From NCBI GenBank assembly GCA_000181795.3, contig CM012955.1:11471292-11535291 (forward strand): a stretch of DNA of 64,000 bases, in the 5' to 3' direction. A program made the translations under genes and the position numbers. The DNA comes from Trichinella spiralis (Eukaryota; Nematoda; Enoplea; Trichinellida; Trichinellidae). Shown here one piece after another: positions 26,318 to 42,157 of the stretch (position 1 is its first letter; the number at the start of each line of letters is the position of its first letter). A model generated the notes under the pieces. That model made no database searches, had not been told where the DNA came from, and worked only from the letters and a program-made list of their open reading frames with translations.

Positions 26318-27812
26318 AATGCGATTCGACAATTCGAAACAAATAAATCAACCTTCTCTCCTAAGTCGAACAATTCTTGTCCACTGTTTTTTAATTTTAA
26401 CCAATTTTGCGGCTGACCAAAAACAAATTTAAATTTAAATTTTCAACTACTACTACTACTACTACTACTACTAACAAAAATTGCCTACATAAACTTCCAT
26501 ACACACACACACACACACACACACAGACACATACACACACCTACTTACTTATTTGTCAAGTCAATTAACAGACATTATGAGCTCCACTGGTTGTTTCTAG
26601 GTTCGCTTTATCTTGTCTGGCGATTATCTATCAATCAGATCCATTGAAATTGGCGATTTTGCCCAATTTAATCTCTTTGTTAACATTACCATTCAAATTC
26701 GACACATTCACTGGTAAACTGACTTTTGTTTACAGTAAGCCAATAGACCAAACCAAACTTTTCAAAATTTACCATATCCATTACAGAATGATCAACTTGA
26801 AAAAACCGGTTTTACTACTGTACTTATTTGTATATATCCGATACGTTTTCTTTTTCGAGTTGAATAATAATCGGAACGGCATAATAATCACTTTTACCAT
26901 TAACCGACACTTTTTCAAATTTTCATTTTATATATTATTATTATTATTATTATTTTAAAACGCTTCGTTTTGTAAAATTAAACAACCAAATTATTATTAC
27001 TGAAAAATGTATTGAGGAGAGATGTTTGAACAATGTATTCGCTTTCAACTTTTATTTTCAATTTCTCATTTTATTTCATTTTTAAGTATTATCGCTGTCA
27101 GTGTATTTGAACCCATGCAAGCTACAGTATCCGTTATTGAGGAAAAAAAACAGAAATTTATACGGCGTTTCGTGAAAAAGCGATCACGTGTTCACAAGAC
27201 AAGATAACAGCGGCAGGTGGGCTTTAAAATTTACCCACTATCGCGCTCGCCGCACTCTCAACTCAACCAACCATCGCGAATGGTTTTTAATAACAGTGAT
27301 AAATCGATGTTTACTTTAAACATTGTTTGTTCAAATGAATTAATTATTGGAATGTTCATGTTCGACACTTTTTTTTTCTTCTTAAGTAATACCATTTATT
27401 TCTTCAACCGTACGATCAATGAAAACAAATTAAGCCATTAATCATGCAACGCTGGTCGCGATGCGTCGAAATGAAAAAGGCGCACACAATTTCAGCTAAT
27501 GTGCTTTTGTTTTTATTTTATTCTCATTCAGTAAACTTCGAGCTACTATTTGACAACATTAAAACATAAAACGATGATATAGAATCATCACAGCTTCACA
27601 CAAATTGCCCACGATGACGCTATTACAAGCGTTGACTAAAGTGGGTCAGCAGACGAATAAAAATGAATTACAACATTAGGAGGCAGTTGTATATATATAT
27701 ATATATGTAAACAGTGATAGTGATTAGAAATGGTGCTTGAATAAAAATTAATTAAACTTTCTAATAGCAGGAAAATGGAAATGGTACTTCAGTTTAAAAA
27801 AATACAGCTAAA
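26318..27812. other. intergenic with simple repeats
   Basis: Contains a (CTA)n tract near 26449-26474, an (AC)n tract at about 26503-26525, ATT triplets near 26935-26955 and a TA run near 27692. A GC-richer island at about 27180-27290 has no coding signature. No gene is supported. Confidence 0.55.
26503..26525. repeat. (AC)n microsatellite
   Basis: A dinucleotide run of about 23 bases in the 3' flank of the globin gene. Confidence 0.75.
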
Positions 27813-28331
27813 CTAATCAGAAACGCCCAAATAGTCGTCCATTAGAGTGCCTATTGCGAAAATGTTATTCGCGTCAACTCTGGTTCCCAAAATTTTCAAA
27901 CGAAGATTCATGTTGACGGTAATTTCAATCGACTCGTCTTCGTTGCAATAAGACATTGGCTGAGCAGTTGGACGAAATATCAAATCATGAGGTATGCAAT
28001 GTCGGCTTATGAAAACCGTCAGCGGCCCAACGAGACAAAACAATCCCAATTTCGATACATTTTCAACTCGTCCCTCAACGACTTCATTCTTTATAGGTCG
28101 ATATACGACCGCTTGATATTTGATTGGAAAACGAACGAAGCCACATCCGGACTGCACCAATCCTGCCCCAATAGACAGGATGCCAGTTACGGTTATGATA
28201 AAACCATACTTTCCCATGCACTGCCCTTCAACTTCGAGAATCAATTTCTGACGAACAGTATTGTATAAATGAGGCCCGAAGTAGCGTGGATGCAAAAGTA
28301 CATCGTGTTCCAAATTCATCAGAAAAAACAT
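27813..28331 (-). CDS. rpb-7: RNA polymerase II subunit RPB7
   Basis: An intronless frame of 172 residues, the normal length of RPB7/POLR2G. The N-terminal RNP-like domain reads LEHDVLLHPRYFGPHLYNTV, then VEGQCMGKYGFII and IGAGLVQSG.GFV. The C-terminal OB/S1 domain has VSKLGLFCLVGP, VFISRHCIP, RLKILGTRVDANNIFAIGTLMDDYLG. RPB7 forms with RPB4 the stalk of RNA polymerase II that contacts nascent RNA and helps initiation. The ATG at 28331 starts at the same residue as the human protein. Identity to the conserved family looks moderate, and the gene is the only clearly intron-free multi-domain housekeeping gene here, so a retrocopy that became the working gene is possible. No frame damage is seen. 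Confidence 0.93.
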   Translation of the reverse strand: MFFLMNLEHDVLLHPRYFGPHLYNTVRQKLILEVEGQCMGKYGFIITVTGILSIGAGLVQSGCGFVRFPIKYQAVVYRPIKNEVVEGRVENVSKLGLFCLVGPLTVFISRHCIPHDLIFRPTAQPMSYCNEDESIEITVNMNLRLKILGTRVDANNIFAIGTLMDDYLGVSD

Positions 28332-29784
28332 TTTCGGTCACTTTTTTCAGAACTAAAAATTAAATCACTAAGACCAACAATACTGAAGCAATATACATTA
28401 GAATGACTTGAAAATGTAAACAATTAAAACGTTAAACTTTCTCACTTGTAACTAATAATAAACCAATGCTGATGGTAATAGATTAAAAAACAATTCTATT
28501 TATATAAAAATACTTAGTTTAAACAGTTGCCATACCATTACCAGACGAATTGAACTTAAATGATGCAATTAATTTAATATCTGCCTCAGTTAGAATAAAT
28601 TTAACTGTGATAATCAAATATTAATTATTTGAAAATTCTTCATTAATTGATGCAATAAAATGAACAACCGAACTAATGAAGCAAATAAAATCAAAAAACC
28701 ATTCACATGTCACAACGTTCAAAGAACAATAATGATACGGTATTTAAGACATTTAAGTAATATCATACTTTAATTCGAATCGTATAATTTAATAAAGAAA
28801 GTAAAATTAACATGAATATAAACTAATAAAAGTAATTTTTTAATTATAAAAAAGTTTCATTAATTAATAAACAATTTTTTAATACCAACGTACAGTATGT
28901 TTAAAATTTTACAAGCATGAACATGGTACAGTGTAATGAAATTGATTTCAATTCCAATATTACTTAGATTTCATTCAAATGAATTAAATTTATAATTATT
29001 CAAATATTTATATATGAATAATCTGTTTTTTATTTTGATTTAGAATTTATTTCTAACGCTTACCATAATAGCTGGAACTAATCACCTTATTTTTTTATTA
29101 CGGTAAAAAATTTTTTTTATAATTTATACGGTTTGTCGATGAAATTGACGTTCTTTCAGCTTTAAATAGCTTTATTATTAATTTAAATTAATATTAATAC
29201 CAGAATTTTATGAATTGATCAATTAAATAGTTGCTAAGAAATCTGAAAATATCTTATTACTTGTAACTAAAAATCCATTCAAATTAAATTAAAATGAAAC
29301 TCAACAAAAAATGAACAATTTTATTATTTAATTGTTTTTTATTAAATTCTTCAATTTTTTCAGTCAAGCACAGTTTTTTTACGTAATTAAGACGACTGCG
29401 CTAAAGACGAGACAGTTTTGAGTACTTAAATTTCACTACATTTAAACCTTAGTTAAACTGATGCAATATTTTACGCTAAAATGCAGTTATATTTCAGAAT
29501 TATCTATTTAAAACCACAATATGAAGAACATAAAAATATATTTATCTAGCGAACAATAATTAATCGACAACCTTTCAGTTTAAACTTGGATTTATTTTTC
29601 AGTTTTTATTTATGGGCATATTTGTCTGTTGCTTTATTAAAGCATTTTTACTTTCTAAATAGTTTACGTTTTCAAAATAATACCTCACGGGTAATTATTT
29701 ATTTTCAACTAATCATTTCATGTAATATTTTATTGCACTTCAAGAAAGCAGGATAAGAGCGTAATATTTAAAGTCGAACGCTTT
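28332..29784. other. AT-rich intergenic
   Basis: About 1.45 kb of very AT-rich sequence between the RPB7 and HSP10 genes. No open frame of interest on either strand and no repeat beyond short A/T runs. Confidence 0.6.
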
Positions 29785-30313
29785 CTATTCATTCCACTTT
29801 CCTAGTATGTCTGATTCTCGAAATATGAAGTAGTCCTGAAAAAAAGTCGCTTTTATTCGGTTATTTAATTTTACATGTTTATTTTACTTTGTTTTCCATG
29901 GAAACTTTCGTTCCTCCATACTCTGGCAGTAGAACATGATCACCAACTTTGACAGACAACGGGATTATTTTACCTTCCTATAACAATTTGATTTAAAATT
30001 CAAAAACAAACTAAAACAACTAAAAAATTTTTGAATAATTTACGTCAGTTCTGGTTCCTTGACCAGTTGCCAATACGACCGCTTCCAATACTTTGCCTTG
30101 CGCTTTTTCCGGTATCATGATTCCTCCTTTTGTTTTCGTTTCTGGTGCAAATTTTTCCACCAAAAGACGATCAAACAGTGGTACAAATTTTTTCACCGCA
30201 TCCGTTGCCTGACGAAACAACATAACATTAGCAAGTTCAACATTCGATTTCATTAAAATGATTTCAAACTTCATAACACTTACCACACCTCGCCTAAACA
30301 TGAGAAGCGCCAT
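29785..30313 (-). CDS. hsp-10: mitochondrial co-chaperonin HSP10
   Basis: Four exons: 30284-30313, about 30043-30208, about 29896-29979 and 29785-29835, giving about 103 residues. Landmarks are VPLFDRLLVEKF, the mobile loop ETKTKGGIMIPEKAQ that docks on HSP60, GKVLEAVVLATG, the domed-lid segment KVGDHVLLPEYGGTKV, and a last exon DYFIFRESDILGKW. The short basic N-terminus MALLMFRRGV probably works as a mitochondrial signal. The third exon would read into a stop four codons past ENK if unspliced, so the last exon is needed; its DYFIFRE..ILGK is the canonical C-terminus. HSP10 caps HSP60 in the matrix during protein folding. It is divergently paired with hsp60 from a shared 337 bp promoter. Confidence 0.95.
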
Positions 30314-30420
30314 GCTGCTAATCGTTCAAATCAACACCTATAGACAGCGGATCAATTTCTATACTGATGTTGTATTTTCAAAAGTGAAAGATTTGAAATT
30401 GTAAATTATTTTTGTTCCCT

Positions 30421-30512
30421 AACCAATCACTAATTCGTAAAACCTAGCTGACCAATCAGATGGACGTGACGTCAAAACTTGCATCATGTTTAGTTTCTAG
30501 AAATTTCTAGAA
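30421..30512. promoter_or_regulatory. bidirectional chaperonin promoter: HSE, CRE palindrome, CCAAT boxes
   Basis: Between the two ATGs lie CCAAT boxes at about 30423 and 30452, a perfect CRE/bZIP palindrome TGACGTCA at 30467-30474, and a four-unit heat-shock element TTCTAGAAATTTCTAGAA at 30495-30512 (alternating TTC and GAA every five bases). The first fits basal divergent transcription, the second a bZIP factor such as those of the mitochondrial unfolded-protein response, the third HSF-1. Binding is inferred from consensus only. Confidence 0.85.
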
Positions 30513-30650
30513 GTCCAACGGTACTCAAAAGAGAACTCAGGTGTCATTATATTCTGCGCTGTTGTGCAGGGAGGGTGCAGTGCTTAGCGCTCCGTGAAAC
30601 TTTCATCGTACACGTTTGCGATAACTGTTGTCGAGTGTTATTAGAAAATA

Positions 30651-33707
<3,057 letters not shown>

Positions 33708-35066
33708 AACAGCCAGTCCATGGTTGTGATACGTTCTATCTCATGAGGTGATTTCATCCCGTGCGCTGCTATGAATAAAATAAGGATAAATTTACTGTTC
33801 AATTTATTTATTGTAATTATGAATGTAAATGCAAAATGAAAACTGCTTTTCTGCATCATTATTACACATAATTTATATCCAAAAGAACAGCTCTCGTCGC
33901 ATATTACGCATAAAAAGGAAAATGTTTTAACATAGTCAAGAAATCACTTTTAAAATACCATAATTTTGTCCTTAATCCAAATTAAAAATTCAGAGTAAAA
34001 ATATATTTAATTTCCATGAATTTTGCCAACGCTTGAATAGATTATTCAGCGTTGCATTAGAAACGCAAATCCGAGTATGCCCCACAATGTAAAACAAAAA
34101 ACCAACAAACTGTCAACAATAAATCGAACTTAACATAGTGGAACAAAATGTATATCGTACCCTTTTTAATAAATGTGCATTTAAGCTAATTCTTTCACTG
34201 TTTGCGTTGAAATGTAAAACAGAAGGCACTGCGAGCAAATAATCTATTTACTTTGGCCACGTTTTGCTAAATATGAAACATATTTATCATGATTACTGTA
34301 ATTAAATGAATTGTCTTTATCTTGTTTTAATGTGCAAATAAAAAATAAATTTATTAGAAAAGCAATTTTTATTTGAAAATTCTTATTAAAATAGACATGC
34401 AGAACTTCTTAATTTTTAATTAATCATAAGTGAAAATATTGAAAATTACTTTTTATTAATTATATCAGCATTTAATTCTATTAAAACAAATTGTTCATTT
34501 AATTTTAAAATCAAACTCGTCTACTATTAATTGTTTAATAAGTATCACCTAATAAAAAATGCTGGAAGATTCATCAGTAAAGCCAATGATGTAATAGTAA
34601 AACTTTATTTTAGATACAATATGTGAACGGTGAAAATTAAATGCTAAAACAGAAAAGTTGTTTCAAATTCAAACTATCACTGAATCCATTAAAGAGTAAA
34701 ATATTTGAAATGTCTTTAAAATATATTTTCCATTAAAAACATTTTAGTTTTATACGTATAATCTGAAAGATTATCTATACTTTTGCACACTTGAAAAAAT
34801 CAACAAATCGCACAATTTACAAAGTCGCGTGTATTATTGAAGTAGTTTTAATGGAAGTTCAAATTCGATTATAATATAGCTTTATTTTTCTGCTTTTATG
34901 AATACTTCTTTTTCGTGCTATACACCATTCAGCTGAAACATTCTTTTGTAAAGTTTTTAGAAAGAGATATTCTAGATATTAAAATAAATTATTCGTACTT
35001 GAAAATCATCTATCAAGAGCAAATGTATGCTGTTATGTTCAATATGATTTAATCTGTTATGCATCT
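33708..35066. other. AT-rich intergenic
   Basis: hsp60 3' flank and upstream region of the amino-acid transporter gene. No supported open frame, repeat or RNA gene. Confidence 0.6.
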
Positions 35067-36798
35067 ATGGTAGTTGAAAGTAGCATTCCTATGTTAACTA
35101 GCGATGATGAGCAACCATTGCTGTTCATGACATTTCATCTTTCAAATTGTGCCGTTGGTGTGGGCATTTTATCATTACCGTTTTGTTTTCAACAAGTATG
35201 ATTATTATTTTGAAATTGTTTAAATTTAAATTGCTTATTTTAGTGCGGAATTTTGCTTGGGACGATAGTACTGCTATTCTGTGGTGTTTTGACAAAAATT
35301 GCCTGTCGACTTCTAGTGTTGGGTTGTCGTGTGGTCGACGAAATCAGCTATGAAAACTATGCATATAGGGTTTTTGGACGGGCAGGTCGTCTGGCAGTTG
35401 AAATTTCGAATATTTCTTATTTATTAGGGACACTTACTGCGTATTTTGTAATTTTTGGCAATTTGACTGTCTCGTTTGCGTTGAAGTTGCTCAACTATTA
35501 TACTGGCCAAATTTCGACTGAAATTTTGACTTGGAATCCGGTAGCAATTTTTTTCTCTGCCACAGTTGTGATCACTCCGCTCAGTCTTTGGGCCACACCT
35601 CGTTTTATGGGTCACCTTAGCTTTGTATCTTTATCTTCTTATGCAGTTTTGGTTTTGCATGTCGCTTTTACTGGCCTCCCCAAACTGTTCAGTGAATTCA
35701 CTTCGATGAAAGTGAGTTGAAATATCCACTGAATGATGTATGCTTTCAAAATTAAATTCAAATCTTTAATCCAGGTAAATTGGTGGCGACCAGAGGGTAT
35801 TTGGATTGCATTTCCCGTTTTTACAATCGCTTTGATGTGCCAGCCCGCTCTTTTTACAGTAGTTGGAGAATTTTCACTTCGACGATTTTTCAGTATTAAC
35901 AAAATCATCACCGGTGCTGTGAATGTTTGCTGTTCATTGTACTTGTTGGTTCGATTATTTTTTTTTTCATCCACAGTTTCTTGATCTATTCTTTCTTTTC
36001 GTTTTTTCTTTATTTAGACTGCTATTTTTGGTTATGTCTCTTACCAAGATGACGTTTCTGGAAATATTTTACTATCACTCAAACCAGGTGTATTCAATGA
36101 ATTGGTCGAATTTGCATTTTTGGTCTCTTTAGCTGTCAGCTATCCGTTGTTATTGTTTCCATGTCGATATACTGTATGCAGTCTTCTTGAACATTTTGTG
36201 AGCATTGAATGCATATTTTTGCAAACGTTTTTGTCACAAATGCTTATTTTCAGAATATATTGTCAGTGAATCATTTTGCTCAGGGAAATCAGTTGAAAAA
36301 TTACCGTTTCCGTTGGCTTTCTATAACAATATCAATTGTGTTTTTCTCAGCTGCATTAGCTAGCATTTCTCCAAACGGTATTTTAAAAAGAATTTTCACT
36401 ACAGTGTTAGAAGTGTACTGTGTGTGTTCTGTTTATAGTTGAATATATTCTTGAATTGTGTGGCTCATTAGCCGGCTCTACTATTGGATTTATACTACCA
36501 GCTGTTTTATATTTACAAGTGTCATCTTCTAAAGAAATTCAACGTCGATTTGAAGCTACGGTAAGTTTAAAAAGTCTGAAACGAAAAATACGTACCGCAT
36601 ATAACTTTGAAAATGAATTTTTGTTCATTTCAGGTATGTTTACTAATCGGTGTGTGCATGTTCTGTTCGTCAGTGTTTCACATGTTGCCTGTTGAAGAAA
36701 ATTTCTCTGTTGAAATCAATAAAAAAATGTTCACCGTTTCATCTACACTTCCAACTGCATCATATTTTGCGTTGAACGAAACCATTTCTGCAATGTAA
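35067..36798 (+). CDS. SLC38A10-like sodium-coupled neutral amino-acid transporter
   Basis: Seven exons, starting at the ATG at 35067 and ending at the stop near 36796-36798, give about 450 residues with ten or eleven hydrophobic spans. Early motifs CAVGVGILSLPFCFQQCGILLG and YLLGTLTAYFVIFGNL match the AAAP/SLC38 core, and RPEGIWIAFPVFTIALMCQPALF plus LYLL/TAIFGYVSY align best with SLC38A10 rather than A7/A9. Later motifs are GNILLSLKPG, AVSYPLLLFPCRYTV, VEYILELCGSLAGSTIGFILPAVLYL. Unlike vertebrate SLC38A10 there is no long cytosolic tail. The protein would move neutral amino acids (such as glutamine, alanine) across plasma or endomembranes. A weak internal splice choice (exon 3 donor TTGgttcga at 35948) is preferred because it restores the family motif length. 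An AATAAA is near 36885. Confidence 0.85.
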
Positions 36799-37610
36799 AG
36801 CTTGTTTCTCGTGCTTCTCACTGCATTGCAGTTCTCGTTTGTCTATTTCAGTTGTATCACTGTTGAAACATTTTGTTAATATGAGAAATAAAATTTTCGC
36901 AATGCCAGCAATTTGTTCAATTAATACAGTAACATGATAATTTGCTTAATTTTTTTTATTTCAGTATGCTTTCAAACTTTCAATTTTTTGTTATTTCATT
37001 ATAACTACTTTTTTCATCCAGAAAAATACGATCAGTTAATAGTTTTTCAACTTATTCATTGAAACAAACAGTGATTTGCTCTTAATTTTCAAAACTTACA
37101 GTAATTTGCTTCTTGTTTCTATCAGCTCCACGTGAGTACTGCATTCAAATTATTATACGAATATAATTATTTTTATTATGTGATTGTTTTGAATTGAGTT
37201 TAATAAAAATATAATAAGCAATTATTTTTATTAATTTATTTACGCATATGTTTTGTAACTGGTTAATAAACGTATCTGTTATTGTTTTAACGAATTTTGT
37301 AATATTTTATAATTTTTTAATCATTATAAAATAAAAAAGAAGTGTTTTTTTGAATATGAATGCTGCATCTTTATACTTTGGTTTTAAAATTAAGTATTTC
37401 ATACAAATAGCAAATTTACCAACTCGTACTATCTTCTTTAAAAGATCCTTACACAACTTCCTTTGTAATCTGAGAAATATTTTCTGTAATAGTTATTATA
37501 TTATATTATATTATATTATATTATATTATATTATATTATATTATATTATATTATATTATATTATATTATATTTATTATGATTTTAAATACCACGAATTTC
37601 TTTTTAGATA
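36799..37610. other. intergenic with pentanucleotide satellite
   Basis: Upstream region of CWC27. It holds the (ATTAT)n array described separately, otherwise AT-rich with no coding signal. Confidence 0.6.
37493..37572. repeat. (ATTAT)n pentanucleotide array
   Basis: About sixteen near-perfect tandem copies of a five-base A/T unit end about 40 bases before the CWC27 start codon. The same unit forms an array in an intron of the DHRS1-like gene at 60172-60256. Confidence 0.9.
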
Positions 37611-39382
37611 ATGAGCAACATTTATATTACCGAACCGATTACAAATGGCAAAGTAATTATTTTCATTATTTTGTTAAGTATCAACAAAAAATTATAAAAT
37701 AGCGTACGTTTAAGCTAATTAAGTATGTTAATTGGAAAATGAATGACTGTAACGTAAACTTTTTTCTTCGTAATAACGTATCCGATTGATGTTCTCATAG
37801 TTCATGATAATTTTATCAAGTGTTAAAAATTTCTCGTATTTAACCGTTTTATATTTTAAGTCTACATTGACGTTTGAATTTAAAACTGTTTATAATTTTC
37901 ATTATGTCTAAGCTCAACTGCTAATGGTGGAGTTTTAATTGTTTTTACTTTTATGAAGTGGAAAGTTTTTCTTGAATTCTTAAATGTAGTATATCAGAGT
38001 TGTGCGTGTGAATTTTATATTTCATTCAATGGCAGGTTGTTTAATTTTTTTGATAAACGTTGAAATAATTTTGATTAGAGAATATGGTAAATTTGTTTGA
38101 AAAATAGTGTTTTAAATTGTATTTAATTTTGTTTTTGAATTCTATTTTTTTGAATTTTTAGGTCCGCTTGAAAACCACCGTGGGTGATATCGATGTTGAA
38201 CTGTGGTCGAAAGAATGTCCGCTGGCTTGCCGAAATTTTATTCAATTAGCAATGGAAGGATATTATGATGGTACTATATTTCATCGAGTGGAACGTGGAT
38301 TTATAGTGCAAGGCGGTGATCCAACAGGGACGGGATTTGGCGGAGAGTCGGTGTATTCAGAGCCATTTAAAGTATGATATGTGTTTTTAATTTTTTGAAT
38401 ATTAACTTCCTCTTTTACAGTTCAGTGAAGTTTAAGTTGGAGCAATTAATAATTGATACACTTTTGTCATATGAGAAGTTATAACAGCAGTTTTTCTTTT
38501 TATTTGTAGAATTTATGAGTGCCCGATTGTTATCATTCACAGATATAACCTTTGTTTTGTAGGATGAATTTCACAGTCGTCTGCGATATATACGACGTGG
38601 ATTAGTTGGCATGGCCAGCAGCGGTCGCTGCACAAATGGGTCTCAATTTTTCTTCACGTTGGCAGAAACTCCAGAATTGCAGAACAAGCACACACTTTTT
38701 GGAAAAGTAATTTTACTGTTTTGATTTGCATATTTTAAAAGTATAATTTTTCAGTTTATTATGTAATTTTACATTTTACAGGATAATTTCGTTTTCGATT
38801 ATTTTTTTCAAATTATTTTCTCTGTTAGGTGGGTGGCGTTACTTTGTACAACATGCTTCGTTTGGGTGAATGCGAAGTTGACCAAAACATGCGGCCACTT
38901 CATCCTGAAAAGATAATTGGATGCGAAGTGAGTAAATGTTTTTTTTTTGTAATTTTAAAAAATTTTGTATTTTTTTCTTTATTAAAGGTAATTGTAAATC
39001 CATTTGATGATATTGTACCGCGTATCGCTCGCGTACCTGAACCCAAGGCCGATTTACCAAAAAAGAGTGCACCTCAAACAAAGTAAATATATTTTTTTTT
39101 ATTTCTGATTTATTTGTTAAAATGAAAAAGATCTGAAATTGTGAAGTACAGTAAATTTTATCGCGAGTGTGTAGTGAGTGCAACTACAGTATTATGTTTT
39201 GCAGGGATAGTTTTTATACTGTAGAGTTTAAAAGTTTTTTATTTGAAAGAATTTTTTTTTATTTTGAATTTTAATTGAAATTCTTTTGCATTTGCTTTAG
39301 AAATTTGAGTTTGTTGTCGTTTGCAGAAGAGGAGGGAGATGATGATGAAGAGACGGCTGCAAAAATTAAGGAAGTATGTATA

Positions 39383-39431
<49 letters not shown>

Positions 39432-40768
39432 AATGAATTCATTCATTGTTATGCACGCATCATTGCACTTTTTTATTGTTTTTTTGTTGTAAATGTAGTA
39501 CTTTAATGCAAATTATTTTAATTTAGAAAATTGCATCGAAAGGAAAAAGTGTGCATGATTTAGTGGACCACCAAGTAAGTTCCAGTTCTACACATCAGGA
39601 AATTAAAGACGCTGAAAGTAGTTATAAGGTAAGTAAGTTGGACTGGAAAAAAAATAAAGCTAGATTGTAATTAGTGATGAAGATAATTTCAAAAAAAGGG
39701 CTATTATTATTATTTGTTGTTTTTTATTTTTGAGGCTGGCAGTTGTCGTCTTGACGTGAGTGAACGTATCAGACAAGTTCTGTTGGCCAAGCAAAAACAT
39801 CCCGAAGCGAAGATAAAGTTGCGTATAGCGAAAGCTGGCAAATCGACCAATTTGGAAATCTCTGGCGATAATAAGGGTCAGTCTAACGATGATGCAGATC
39901 TTTTGAGCGGTGATTTGATGAAAAAGAAAGATGATGAATTGTAAGTGGATTTTGTAAATTGACTTGGCAATAGGCAAATTTAAATTTTGATCAGTTCTTT
40001 TGTATGTGATGTTTTTCAATGAATAAAATAATAATTGCACTTTTAGGTTAGCAGTCAAATGTGCTTTCAGAGCTATGTGCCGAGAATATAAAAAATATAA
40101 GAAGGACGATACTCCGACTGTTGAAGGTATGCAATTGAATGAGATTATTTAATTTCCAACTCTTTCTATACTAGGTGAAATGAAATAATGACAATTGCCA
40201 AATTTATCTTTCTCTTCTGCTGACACTTCCACTGAAGTGTTGTGTTTAAATTTAATGATAAAATAGCATTCACATATTATGATTGAGAGAAATAGAAATG
40301 CTATAATAACCATTTATTGAATCAAATGAATTTACAAGTTATGGAAAAAAGAAATGTATGTGTTTTTTTCAGATAAGAATTTAACTCCAGCTTTATCGGA
40401 ATATTTTGCTGAAAAAGAAAAATACAAAGCGAAATGTGCCGCTGCGTTGAAGAGTGAAAACACGAAACGAGATGTAAAGTTTGTTAATTTATTTAATATT
40501 GTTAATAAATATTTTTACATTAAGAAGCGATATTTATTTTAAAGAGACGTTGTTGTAATTTGAATAATATTTGTATTGTTGTGATTAATTTAAGTTTCTA
40601 GTTGCTGTGCTTTTTTTGTGACAAAAGAAAATAATTTTCATCGGATATATTATTCATTTTTTGTTACAGATGTCAAAGATTATAAACAGAATGGCCGGGA
40701 AGCGGAATATTTCAGATGCAGATGAAGACGATGATGATAGCAAGAAAGCGGATGACGATACGAAATGA
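37611..40768 (+). CDS. CWC27: spliceosomal cyclophilin CWC27
   Basis: Eleven exons from MSNIYITEPITNGK (37611-37652) to RDMSK...DDDTK and a TGA at 40766-40768, about 417 residues. The N-terminal half is a peptidyl-prolyl isomerase fold: TTVGDIDVELWSKECPLACRNFIQL, GTIFHRVERGFIVQGGDPTGTG, ESVYSEPFKDEFHSRLRYIRRGLVGMASS, NGSQFFFTLAET, KHTLFGKV. NPFDDIVPR follows as in the family, then KNLSLLSFAEEEGDDDEE and a charged coiled C-terminal half with the acidic tail. CWC27 joins the activated spliceosome (Bact) with CWC22 and is considered weakly active or inactive as an isomerase; this region keeps most family residues. An acceptor (cttttttag) precedes the ATG by three bases. An AATAAA overlaps the stop codon (TGAATAAA), implying a very short 3' untranslated region unless later sites are used. 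Confidence 0.94.
39393..39429. repeat. (TG)n microsatellite in CWC27 intron
   Basis: A GT/TG dinucleotide run of roughly 35 bases following a short TA run, within the intron after the exon encoding AAKIKE. Confidence 0.75.
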
Positions 40769-42105
40769 ATAAAAACAAAGTGAGTGAATTATTGAAATAA
40801 TAAACGTAGATATATTTTCAAACGTTCAAACGATCCATGTTGTACTTTTAACAGCTTATTAATAATTAAGCTTTATTAAGTAAACGTTTAAAAGAAAATA
40901 TCAATTTTCTTCTTGTTGTAAAATCATCTGCTCGAAATTTCAACTTATTTCATGTGAACAGTTTACACAACATTTGCATATGCAAAAATAGATGCGATTG
41001 TTAGCATTTGATTAATTAGAAGATTAATTAGATGATGTACATGTTGAAAAAGCTATTTAATTTTTCAGGTTAGCAAGCAAGCACTTTGCCTTAATCTTCT
41101 GTATTATGTGAAGTCAATGTTTAAAAGTATGCAATTAGAAATGTTGCCTCATCAGCGGAAACTACAGCGGTAGATGGTGATGGTTACTTGGTTTTTCAAA
41201 AAGAAATAAATAACAGTATATAAATATATATATATTTATATTAATTGTATTGAAATTGTGTTCAACCATTTACGATATAATACGATATTATCAAAATGAT
41301 GATGGTTGACAAGAATTGATTAAATTGAATTTGCTTATTGTAGTCAGTAGCGATGTTTTCCATTTATATTTTAAATGAACTGTGTCATTTAATTTTATTT
41401 ATGTATTTGTAAACGTTGAATAAATAAAAGATATATTGAATCAACGTTGACAATAATTGAGAAGGAAAAAGATATACGCAACATTAGAAATGAATGCATT
41501 TTTTATTATTTATTTATTTATTGAAAACGTGAAATTTTATGCTCTCATTCTATTATGTGGTGCAATATTGAAAACGTAAACACCGGCACAAATATACAAG
41601 TTATTAGTAATTATTGCGCTTTTCAAAAATCTGGTTTACCAATGCTGGCTACAACAACAGAAACACACCCTGGCGTGATTTCAGCAAATGAGAACTTTGC
41701 TCTTTGTTCATGAAGCCGTTTAAATTGTGTGAAAATAATTTTTCCGTTTCTCATGCAAAGTTCTTCATCTGTACAATATATTGTGTTTCTTTTTCTCTAC
41801 CCAGTGTTGTTCGTCTTTTCATTACATCTCTAAACAAAGGAGGTAACAAATAAATTTAATAATATTTGAATTAATTTCGTCGGTTTGCATCAATTATCGA
41901 TTCATATTAGCACTGACTGCGCTTTGTTGACTTTGATCATTTTGCGGGCTTTTTCAAATTAATAATTACTATTTATGGTTGCATTTATTTATTTTTTGAA
42001 TCTGTAAAATTTGGTGAATTATGTTTTGTGAAAAATTATAATTGAAAAAGGCAACGTTGATATTAGAGTTGATGAAATAATTTTCATTTTTCACGGATAT
42101 TATAA

Positions 42106-42157
<52 letters not shown>
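42106..42157. repeat. (AAT)n microsatellite
   Basis: About sixteen perfect AAT triplets in intergenic DNA. Confidence 0.85.

Noticed and set aside
37350-37580. Frame ending in repeated YYIIL units
   Set aside because: It is the translated ATTAT satellite, not a protein repeat.
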